This document shows, in pieces, positions 9,372-17,013 of a DNA stretch of 64,000 nucleotides (position 1 is the first letter of the stretch; each line of letters starts with the position of its first letter). The notes beneath the pieces are model-generated. The model was not told the origin of the DNA and did no database searches. It worked only from the letters and a program-made list of their open reading frames with translations. This stretch comes from Chloroflexota bacterium. GTDB lineage: Bacteria > Chloroflexota > Anaerolineae > JAAEKA01. The DNA lies in the NCBI GenBank assembly GCA_034717495.1, contig JAYELL010000051.1:17282-81281 (forward strand), given 5' to 3'. A program made the position numbers and the translations under genes.

Positions 9372-10364
9372 ATGAAAATTGTATCGATATTGCTGCTCAC
9401 CATGTTGTTGGCAGTTGCCTGTGAGGCCCCTATGGTGACAGATTCGACAGGCCATCAAACCCCGGTTCCCACTGGCCAGAGCATCAGCCTGCCCGATGGT
9501 TTTGACATCCAGGGTCATCGCGGCGCGCGCGGCCTCAAGCCCGAAAACACCTTGCCCGCCTTCGAGACAGCCCTGGATCTGGGTGTCACCACGCTGGAGC
9601 TTGATCTCCATTACACCGCCGATGGTGTTGTTGTGGTGTGGCACGACCCGGACCTGCCGGGCAGCAAGTGCGTTGCGGACGAGAACGGACCAGAGATCGG
9701 CTCCCGGATCAGCAACCTGCCCTTCGAGCAACTGCAGAGGTTTCAATGCGACCGAAACCCGGACAGCAGCGACTTCCCCGAGCAGAATAACGAGCCCACT
9801 GCCCTGGCTGGAGACAATTACCAGGTGGTTAGCCTCGAACAGCTCTTCGCCTTCGTGGATGACTACACTAACAACCCTGAAAAGACCGCTGATCAGCGCC
9901 AGAACGCGGCGCACGTCCAATTCAATATCGAGACAAAGCGAAAAGCGGATGATCCCGGCGCCATTGGCGACGATTTCGACGGCGTCAATCCCGGTTCGTT
10001 CGAGCGGGCCATCGTCGAGCTGATCGAAAAGCATGGCCTGCTCCAACGGGTAATCATGCAAAGTTTCGACCATCGCTCTCTATGGGCGGTGCGTCAGTTG
10101 AATCCCGATATCCGCCTGGCCGCGCTGACCAGTCGCGGCCGACCCGATCCAGCCTTGTATGCGCAGCAAGGCGCAACTATCTGGTCGCCCCGCTATCGGG
10201 ATTTGACCTCCAGTCTGTTGGAAACAGCCCACGAGGCCGGACTGCTTGTCAACCCATGGACGGTCAACGATCCGGCCGAGATGCAACGGCTTATTGAATT
10301 GGGCGTTGACGGATTGATCACTGACAGGCCCGATTTGCTTCTTTCGGGGCCCAGTAATCAGTGA
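9372..10364 (+). CDS. ugpQ: Exported glycerophosphodiester phosphodiesterase lipoprotein
   Basis: GDPD-family enzyme, 330 residues, hydrolysing glycerophosphodiesters to glycerol-3-phosphate and an alcohol. The signal peptide ends in lipobox AVAC (Cys17), so it acts outside the membrane, unlike cytosolic E. coli UgpQ and more like GlpQ. Catalytic residues visible: His49-Arg50 in QGHRGARG, Glu58 (PENT), Glu76 and Asp78 (ELDLH), and His91 (VWHDP). It is downstream of the Ugp-like importer genes: degradation outside would feed glycerol-3-phosphate straight to the binding protein. No clear ribosome site precedes the ATG; a 12-bp hairpin does. Confidence 0.92.
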   Translation: MKIVSILLLTMLLAVACEAPMVTDSTGHQTPVPTGQSISLPDGFDIQGHRGARGLKPENTLPAFETALDLGVTTLELDLHYTADGVVVVWHDPDLPGSKCVADENGPEIGSRISNLPFEQLQRFQCDRNPDSSDFPEQNNEPTALAGDNYQVVSLEQLFAFVDDYTNNPEKTADQRQNAAHVQFNIETKRKADDPGAIGDDFDGVNPGSFERAIVELIEKHGLLQRVIMQSFDHRSLWAVRQLNPDIRLAALTSRGRPDPALYAQQGATIWSPRYRDLTSSLLETAHEAGLLVNPWTVNDPAEMQRLIELGVDGLITDRPDLLLSGPSNQ

Positions 10365-10438
10365 CCGGCAAACAGCTATCGGAGAAACACAATGCCAACC
10401 ACACCTACTGATCGTTGCTCACTCCATACCGGCCAGCC

Positions 10439-13400
10439 ATGTTAAGACGACTCCTCCCCATCACCTTGTTCCTGGTCCTGGCAGCCTGCGGCGGTGGGTC
10501 CGAAACCGTGTCACCAACGCCCTTACCGCCCGATCCCTACGCCAACCCCCGGATCAACGTCGTAGCCGACGGTTTGCTGGCCCCGATTGGCCTGGCGGTA
10601 TTGGCCGACGGGAGCCTGCTGGTAGCTGAGGATGGAACTGGTCAACGAGATGACAGTGCCGGGGTCAGCCTGATCAAACCCGATGGACGTGTGGGGCGTT
10701 TGATCTCTGGTCTGCCCAGCACTCATGACTCGGGAGACCTGGCCGGGTCTCCTCTGGTGGCCCTCTCTCCGGCTGGCGACAAGATCTATCTGGGCGCCTT
10801 CGATCAGCATAATCTTTGGACGCTGCTGCTGACACCGGAGCAACAAGTCGAGGGCATCGAACTGCCCGCCCAGGCCCTTACAACAGACGACCTTACCCCG
10901 GAGATGTTGCCCCTCAACCAGGTCATGGTAATGAATCCCTTTGATATGACCTTTGATTCAGAAGGCAGGCCGGTGGTCACCGATTCGACGGGCGATGGCG
11001 TGGCCAAAGAGACGCCGGACGGGAGAACCTACTTCATCCATCGCTTCGCGCCCCATCCTGCGCCAACCAGCGATAAGCCAAAGATGAAGGTGTCGCCAGT
11101 GCCCACCGGCATCGAGCGCATTGGCGACGAGTACTATGTCACATTGACCGGCGGTTGCCCATTCCCACCCGGTGGAGGCCGCCTGGTGGCCATCGACGAG
11201 GAGCGAAATGAACGCGTCGTGGCAGACAGCCTCAACATGCCCATCGACGTAGCTCAGGGACCAGATGGAACGATCTGGCTGCTGGAGTTCGCGCTGTTTG
11301 CGCCCGATGCCGGCTGCTTCAGTGGCACGGGCTACCGGGAACGCACCGGCACCCTCAGCCGTTTGTTGCCCGATGGCACGCTGGAACCGGTGCTTAGCAA
11401 TCTAAACACGCCCGGCTCGGTGCTACCGCTCGATGATGGCAGCCTGCTTTTGACAGAAGTGTTCCCAGGGCGGGTGCTAAGGGTTACCTTTGGCGACGAC
11501 GTTGAAGCAGAGAAAGAGGAAACGAAAGAGCGAAACACCGAGAGAACCTACGGACAACGTAACGAGATCAATCCCGACGATTATGATCAACTGCAAAGAG
11601 AGGTAATCGAGGCGCACGATCTCAAGCCGCAACCGGGAGCCGATCAACGAGAGGGCGACACCCGCCTGGCCGCTCTGGGCCAGGCGCTTTTTTTTGATCC
11701 GATTCTATCCGGCGACCACAACACCTCCTGTGCAACCTGTCACCATCCGACTCTGGCCGGCGCCGATGGTCTCGCCCTTCCCATCGGTACGGGCGGATTT
11801 GGGTTGGGCCCGCAGCGCCTGTTCCTCGACCAGGTAGTGTTAGGGCCAGAGGCCAGCCAACCACGCCGTCTGGCCGGGTTAACCGATCCGATCACAGGAG
11901 AAACGTCGGTTGCCAACCCCTTCGCCGGACAGTTTGTGCCCCGCAATTCGCCCACGATCATCAACAGCGCTCTGTTTCCAACCCAGTTCTGGGACAGTCG
12001 GGTGGAGGCGGGGGCGGACGGAGAGTCGGTACGCACTCCGGAGGATGAGATCAACCGCTTGGATTTGACCGATCCGCTGGCGGTTCAAGCGTTGTTTCCT
12101 TTAACCAGTCTACACGAGATGGCCGGCGGCACGTTGGGTGACCAGGCGCCCCAGGCCATTCGAAGGCAGCTTCTGGACCGGTTGCGCGGCATTCCGGCCT
12201 ATGAAAGTTGGTTCGCGGAGGTCTTCGCAACAGACAACGCCGGCGGCACCATTTCACTGAGCCGCCTGGCCGAGGCCATCGCCGCCTTCGAGCGCCGGTT
12301 TATCTTCACCGACGCGCCCTTCGATGGCTATCTGGCCGGCGACACCACGGCACTTAGCGAGCAGCAGAAACGAGGCGCACTGCTGTTTTTCGGGCAGATC
12401 ATTCCAGAGGTCAACTGTAGCCTGTGCCACAGTGGCAACCTCTTTTCCGATTTTCGGCATCGCAACCTGCTGGTTCCCCAACTGGGACCGGGCAAGGGTC
12501 ACGATTACAGCGGCCGCGAGGATTGGGGGCGCGCCGGCATCAGCTTCGACGCCAGGGACAGGTACACCTTTCGCACGCCCAGCCTACGTAACGTCGAACT
12601 GACCGCTCCCTACTTCCACGACGGCGCCTATGCCACGCTGGTCGATGTGATCGGCCATCATGCCGATATCTGGGGCAGCGCTGAAAGCTACGATCCGGTT
12701 GCCAACGATATTCCACCCGCACTTTTCAGCAGTTTGCGACCCTTTCAGCCCGATAAACAGGGGGTGAACGCTGCACCGGTATTGCGCAACGGGCTGCCGT
12801 TAACAGAGGAGGACAAGGAAGATCTGGCGGTGTTCCTGCAGAGCCTCACCGATCCAGACGCGCGTGACCTGAGCGAGTTCCTTCCTGAAGGTGTACCCAG
12901 CGGCCTGCCGCTTGATCAGATATCCTCCTCCCAAACGCTGGCCGATTCCACTCATCGCGATAGCGATGGGCAGATGGCAGCCCGGGGAGATCAGGCAATC
13001 AGCGATGCGGAACCCCAATCGACCGGCGGCTCCCCGCCCACCATCTCTCCCCTGCCAGGTCTGAGCGATGTTGCGGCGGAGGTTGGTCTGGATTTCCAGC
13101 ATGGCGCATTTCGCAAAACCATTTTCCAGGATCCCGTCGCTGCTATGAGCGGCGGGCTTTGCTGGATCGACTATGACAACGACGGTTGGCTGGACCTCTA
13201 TCTTGTCAACAGCTATGCCGAGGATGAAAAGAAATACTGGCAGGACCTCGGCGGTCTGCCCCACAATGCGCTGTATCGCAACAGCAGTGGCACTTTCTCC
13301 GATGTCAGTGCCGAGTCGGGTACGGATCTGGTCATGCGGGGCAATGGTTGTGTTGCGGCCGATTTCGATGGTGATGGTTGGTGGGACCTTTACGTGACCG

Positions 13401-14677
13401 CCGACGGCCCCAATGCCCTGCTATGGAACAATGGCGACGGAACCTTTGCCGAAGGTGCCGCGGCCGCTGGCGTCGATGCACCGGAATGGAATAGCGCTGC
13501 GGTGGTCGGCGACGTGAACCGTGATAGCCTGCCGGACCTTTTTGTAGCGGCCTTCATTGACCTGGACCACCAGATCCCCAAGCCCATCGGCGCCTTCCCG
13601 CAGGACTACTACGGCCTGCCGGACCGGCTCTATCTGAATCAGGGCGCGGGGTCTCAAACCGGGGCTTCCGAAAAGACTGTCGGGGTTCAGTTTCGCGAGG
13701 TTGCTCTGCAGGCTGGTCTGGAACGGCAGGAACGGGGATTGGGTGCCCTGTTGAGCGACCTGGATCGCGACGGCGAACTGGATCTTTTCATCGCCAACGA
13801 CGGGCATCCAAACCGGCTGTATACCAACGAACCCTGGCCTGGCGGCGTGGAGGCCGACCCGCTGGGGTTAGGATTTCGCTTTCGCGACCTGACAGAAACG
13901 GCGAACGTGGGCGATTCCGGCAGTGGCATGGGGGTGGCTGCCGGTGATTACGACGGCGATGGCTGGACCGATCTGTTCACCACCAATTGGGAGCGGGAGC
14001 TAAACGCACTCTATCGCAATGAGACGGGTGAGCAGGGCAGTCTCACCTTCCAATACAGCACTTTTCGCATCGGCTTGCAGGGTCTGGGCAACAACATGAC
14101 TGGCTGGGGCACCCACTGGCTGGATCTCGACCAGGACACCGATCTGGATCTACTGGTCGTCAACGGCAGGGTGCCGGTCACCAGTCTGAAAAGTGATCCT
14201 CAGTTGGTTCGTCTTTATGCTAACAGGATCGCCGATGGCGCCCGTTCCAGACCAGGTCCACCCCGTCTGTTTGTCGATGCCACACAGCAAGCGGGACTGG
14301 AGGAGGTCGGTCCATTGCTGGCGCGGGGCAGCGCCGTTGCCGATTTTGACAACGATGGGGACCTGGACGTCGCCATCAACGTCATCGGCGGCGAGGTTGC
14401 TCTTCTGAGGAATGAGGGACCCGCCAACAACTGGCTTCAGGTGGCACTCGATGGCTTCTGGCCCGGCGCTGTGGTCGTGGCCGAATTGCCCGACGGGCGC
14501 AGGCTGGTGCGCGAGTTGCATGTGGGCTCCAGTTACCTGGCTTCCGAGGATCCCCGCCTGCACTTTGGTGTCGGCACCGCCGATCGGATACCGAGACTGG
14601 AAGTCAGGCTGCCAGATGGCCGCTACCTGGAATTCAGCGATGTTCCGGCGAATCAGGTGCTGGCGGTCTCGCCGTAA
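10439..14677 (+). CDS. Multidomain lipoprotein: beta-propeller + di-haem peroxidase + FG-GAP repeats
   Basis: 1412 residues from the ATG at 10439 (a TTG 24 bases earlier is also open). Lipobox LAAC follows a short signal (MLRRLLPITLFLVLAAC). Three parts are visible. (1) About 35-370: an NHL/SMP-30-like propeller of the ScyD/ScyE type with repeated 'GLAVLADGSLLVAED'-like strands. (2) About 415-815: a di-haem cytochrome c peroxidase/MauG domain with haem motifs CATCH (Cys431) and CSLCH (Cys660). (3) About 874-1412: FG-GAP/VCBS repeats of the CRTAC1 type, with at least seven Ca-binding loops such as DYDNDGWLDL, ending in an ASPIC/UnbV-like segment. The peroxidase domain probably oxidises a protein or organic substrate outside the cell. 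I know the three parts as separate families; the fusion looks unusual. Confidence 0.88.
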   Translation: MLRRLLPITLFLVLAACGGGSETVSPTPLPPDPYANPRINVVADGLLAPIGLAVLADGSLLVAEDGTGQRDDSAGVSLIKPDGRVGRLISGLPSTHDSGDLAGSPLVALSPAGDKIYLGAFDQHNLWTLLLTPEQQVEGIELPAQALTTDDLTPEMLPLNQVMVMNPFDMTFDSEGRPVVTDSTGDGVAKETPDGRTYFIHRFAPHPAPTSDKPKMKVSPVPTGIERIGDEYYVTLTGGCPFPPGGGRLVAIDEERNERVVADSLNMPIDVAQGPDGTIWLLEFALFAPDAGCFSGTGYRERTGTLSRLLPDGTLEPVLSNLNTPGSVLPLDDGSLLLTEVFPGRVLRVTFGDDVEAEKEETKERNTERTYGQRNEINPDDYDQLQREVIEAHDLKPQPGADQREGDTRLAALGQALFFDPILSGDHNTSCATCHHPTLAGADGLALPIGTGGFGLGPQRLFLDQVVLGPEASQPRRLAGLTDPITGETSVANPFAGQFVPRNSPTIINSALFPTQFWDSRVEAGADGESVRTPEDEINRLDLTDPLAVQALFPLTSLHEMAGGTLGDQAPQAIRRQLLDRLRGIPAYESWFAEVFATDNAGGTISLSRLAEAIAAFERRFIFTDAPFDGYLAGDTTALSEQQKRGALLFFGQIIPEVNCSLCHSGNLFSDFRHRNLLVPQLGPGKGHDYSGREDWGRAGISFDARDRYTFRTPSLRNVELTAPYFHDGAYATLVDVIGHHADIWGSAESYDPVANDIPPALFSSLRPFQPDKQGVNAAPVLRNGLPLTEEDKEDLAVFLQSLTDPDARDLSEFLPEGVPSGLPLDQISSSQTLADSTHRDSDGQMAARGDQAISDAEPQSTGGSPPTISPLPGLSDVAAEVGLDFQHGAFRKTIFQDPVAAMSGGLCWIDYDNDGWLDLYLVNSYAEDEKKYWQDLGGLPHNALYRNSSGTFSDVSAESGTDLVMRGNGCVAADFDGDGWWDLYVTADGPNALLWNNGDGTFAEGAAAAGVDAPEWNSAAVVGDVNRDSLPDLFVAAFIDLDHQIPKPIGAFPQDYYGLPDRLYLNQGAGSQTGASEKTVGVQFREVALQAGLERQERGLGALLSDLDRDGELDLFIANDGHPNRLYTNEPWPGGVEADPLGLGFRFRDLTETANVGDSGSGMGVAAGDYDGDGWTDLFTTNWERELNALYRNETGEQGSLTFQYSTFRIGLQGLGNNMTGWGTHWLDLDQDTDLDLLVVNGRVPVTSLKSDPQLVRLYANRIADGARSRPGPPRLFVDATQQAGLEEVGPLLARGSAVADFDNDGDLDVAINVIGGEVALLRNEGPANNWLQVALDGFWPGAVVVAELPDGRRLVRELHVGSSYLASEDPRLHFGVGTADRIPRLEVRLPDGRYLEFSDVPANQVLAVSP

Positions 14678-14723
14678 CCACCTTGCGCTACACCGATAGG
14701 AAATAACCTCAGGGAATCGCTGT

Positions 14724-15596
14724 TCAGTTCACGGGCTTGGCCGACGTGCCCATCGACTGGCGCAGCAACGCCCGCAGGGCCTGCCCCTCCTCGGTCAGGT
14801 GCCCATCACGGGCCAAACCCAGTGCAGCCAGGCCTTCCATGTCGCCGTTGAGCAGATGTTTGCCCAGTTGCGACCTGGCCAGCGATCGAAGATCTTCGGT
14901 GACCTCGTCACGCACCCGGTGATCGTCCACGATACGGCCGTCCCGCATGGTGAGTATGCGCCGGGTTTCCCGTGCCACATGGCGATCATGGGTGACCACG
15001 ATGATGGTGGTACCCTGGTTGCTGTTCAGCTGCGAAAGCAAACCCATCACCTCCTGCCCCGCCTGGGTATCCAGGCTGCCGGTTGGCTCATCTGCCAACA
15101 ACAGCGAGGGCTCGTTGGCCAATGCACGCGCTACTGCCACCCGCTGGCGCTGTCCGCCGCTTAACTGCCCCGGAAGATGGTCCATACGATCGGGAAGGCC
15201 CACGATTTCCAGCAGGTGCCGGGCCCGTTCCCGGTGCTCCCTGGATGAGCCAGGCTGGCCCCGCATGGGCACCTCGACGTTCTCCTGAGCACTAAGCGTG
15301 GGCAACAGGTTGTGCAGCTGAAAGATAAAACCCACGGTGCGGGCACGAAAGCTGTCCAGGTCCTTGACCTCCGTCAGTTCCTGGCCATCCACGAATACCT
15401 GCCCGCGGGTAGGACGATCCAGCGCGCCAAGCATGTTCAGCAAGGTGGACTTGCCACTGCCGCTGGGTCCCATTACGGCCAGATACTCTCCCCGCTTGAT
15501 CTCGATAGCAACATCGTCCAGAGCCACGACCTCGGCGCCGTTACCGTAGATTTTGCTCAGGTTTTGGGTCTTGACTAACAGATCGTTTTCGGCCAT
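14724..15596 (-). CDS. MacB/LolD-type ABC transporter ATPase
   Basis: 290 residues. Walker [10 protein letters not shown] (43-51), Q-loop IFQLHNLLP, signature LSGGQ (145-149), Walker B LLLADE (165-170). This class (MacB, LolD, FtsE) drives mechanotransmission rather than substrate transport through a channel. It is longer than usual: a C-terminal extension of about 65 residues (225-290), rich in charged residues and Leu, has no motif I recognise. Last gene of the operon TrmB regulator, double-FtsX permease, periplasmic adaptor, ATPase. The 64-base gap to the adaptor contains an inverted repeat. Confidence 0.92.
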   Translation of the reverse strand: MAENDLLVKTQNLSKIYGNGAEVVALDDVAIEIKRGEYLAVMGPSGSGKSTLLNMLGALDRPTRGQVFVDGQELTEVKDLDSFRARTVGFIFQLHNLLPTLSAQENVEVPMRGQPGSSREHRERARHLLEIVGLPDRMDHLPGQLSGGQRQRVAVARALANEPSLLLADEPTGSLDTQAGQEVMGLLSQLNSNQGTTIIVVTHDRHVARETRRILTMRDGRIVDDHRVRDEVTEDLRSLARSQLGKHLLNGDMEGLAALGLARDGHLTEEGQALRALLRQSMGTSAKPVN

Positions 15597-15614
15597 ACAA
15601 CCATCCTGAAGTTA

Positions 15615-15660
15615 TGTCATGATGTCAATATGTCAATATCCGGATCGTGACATGATGACA
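15615..15660. repeat. Inverted TGTCATGATGTCA repeats between adaptor and ATPase genes
   Basis: TGTCATGATGTCA at 15615-15627 and TGACATGATGACA at 15648-15660 are inverted copies differing at one central position, with a further ATATGTCAATAT element between them. The pair fills the gap before the ATPase gene. It could fold as an mRNA hairpin tuning ATPase expression, or bind a protein. No promoter was found here. Confidence 0.45.
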
Positions 15661-16992
15661 TTATTTCGTTTCAATATTGACGAAGGCGGTCATGCCCCAA
15701 CGCAAGGTCGGGTCCAGCTCATTCAGCTCGATGATAGCGGTATAATTGACGCTTCCTTGCTCCTGTGTGGACATTGGGGCGATTCGCGTGACGACTCCCG
15801 TGAACACCTGGTTGGGCAAGGCATCGAAGGTAACCTCGACTTCCTGGCCAATCTCAACACGAGACACATCGGTCTCGCGCAGGTCGGTGGTTTCAATCCG
15901 CAGGCTATCAAGCTGCCCAATGGCCAGCACCTCCTGGGCAGGCGACACCACCTCGCCAGGGCGACTCCAGACCGCTGCCACCGTGCCATCGAATGGCGCT
16001 TGCAGTTGTGTCTTGGAGAGAGCAGCCTGGGCCGCTTCAAACGCTGCTCCTGCCTGGGCCACGGCAGCCTGCGCCACGGCCACATCCTCGTCACGCGCGC
16101 CAGCCTTTAGCAGATCGAGCTGCGCCTGGGCTTGCAGTATCGCTGCCTCTGCGCTGGCAATCTGAGCCTGTACATTGCCCACCTCGGTCTCAGCCACACC
16201 CACCTGCGATTGCGCTGCGCCAACTTGATTGAGCGCTATCGTCAATTCCTCCGGTGTGGCTCCCCGGACGGCCGCGCTGTACTCGGCCTGGGCAGCCTTG
16301 AATGCTGCGGTTGCCTGCTGCAATGTCACCGACTGAGGCATCATGCCGATGTTGGGATTACCGCTGACCTGATCATAGGCGGCCTGGGCTTGATCCCGCA
16401 CCGATTGGGCCTGGTCCAGCCGTTCCTTCGCCGCGGCAACCACCTCAGAGCGAGTGCCAGCTCGGACCTGGTCATAGCTTGCCTGGGCGACGCTCACCTC
16501 CGATTTCACCGCATCCACCCGGGATTTGGCCGTCGCCAATGCGGCGTTGGCCGATTCCAACTGGGCACGGGCTGCCTGCACAGCGGCCTCTGCCGAGGCG
16601 ATCTGCTCCGGTCGGGAAGGAGCCTGGACCCTGGCCAGCTCAGATTGCGAGGCATTCAGGGCTGCCTGAGCCTGCGTGACAGCCGCCTCCAATTCGGTGG
16701 CATCCACTGTAGCAAGGAGCTGTCCCTCTGCGGCCTGGTCTCCTTGCCCGACAGCCAGGTCCATCAGACGACCACCCTGTTCAAAACCCAGATAGGCCCA
16801 TGTTGTCGGCAGCAACTTTCCTGAGGCCCAGATCACGTCATCCACATCCTGTTGCAGGAGGGATGGCGACTCTTCAACGATATCCCCAGGCGTGTCAGCG
16901 TTGGCCTGGATACCGGCATAGTAGCTATATCCGGCATAGGCAACGGCGCCCACAGCAACAACTGCCAGTATGATCAGTAAAATGCGTTTCAT
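15661..16992 (-). CDS. HlyD/MacA-type periplasmic adaptor (membrane fusion protein)
   Basis: 443 residues. An N-terminal membrane anchor (about 3-26) is followed by split lipoyl halves flanking a very long Ala/Gln-rich coiled-coil hairpin (about 95-320), then a beta-barrel region ending in a membrane-proximal domain. It would link the permease to the cell exterior in a tripartite-like exporter. ATG at 16992 has AGAGGTGA seven bases upstream. A block reading DQAQAAYDQV..NPNIGMMPQS recurs almost unchanged in the second adaptor at 47397-48860, so the two exporters are paralogous. Sits 21 bases after the permease gene. Confidence 0.9.
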   Translation of the reverse strand: MKRILLIILAVVAVGAVAYAGYSYYAGIQANADTPGDIVEESPSLLQQDVDDVIWASGKLLPTTWAYLGFEQGGRLMDLAVGQGDQAAEGQLLATVDATELEAAVTQAQAALNASQSELARVQAPSRPEQIASAEAAVQAARAQLESANAALATAKSRVDAVKSEVSVAQASYDQVRAGTRSEVVAAAKERLDQAQSVRDQAQAAYDQVSGNPNIGMMPQSVTLQQATAAFKAAQAEYSAAVRGATPEELTIALNQVGAAQSQVGVAETEVGNVQAQIASAEAAILQAQAQLDLLKAGARDEDVAVAQAAVAQAGAAFEAAQAALSKTQLQAPFDGTVAAVWSRPGEVVSPAQEVLAIGQLDSLRIETTDLRETDVSRVEIGQEVEVTFDALPNQVFTGVVTRIAPMSTQEQGSVNYTAIIELNELDPTLRWGMTAFVNIETK

Positions 16993-17013
16993 CGGAAATC
17001 ACCTCTTCCTTTT

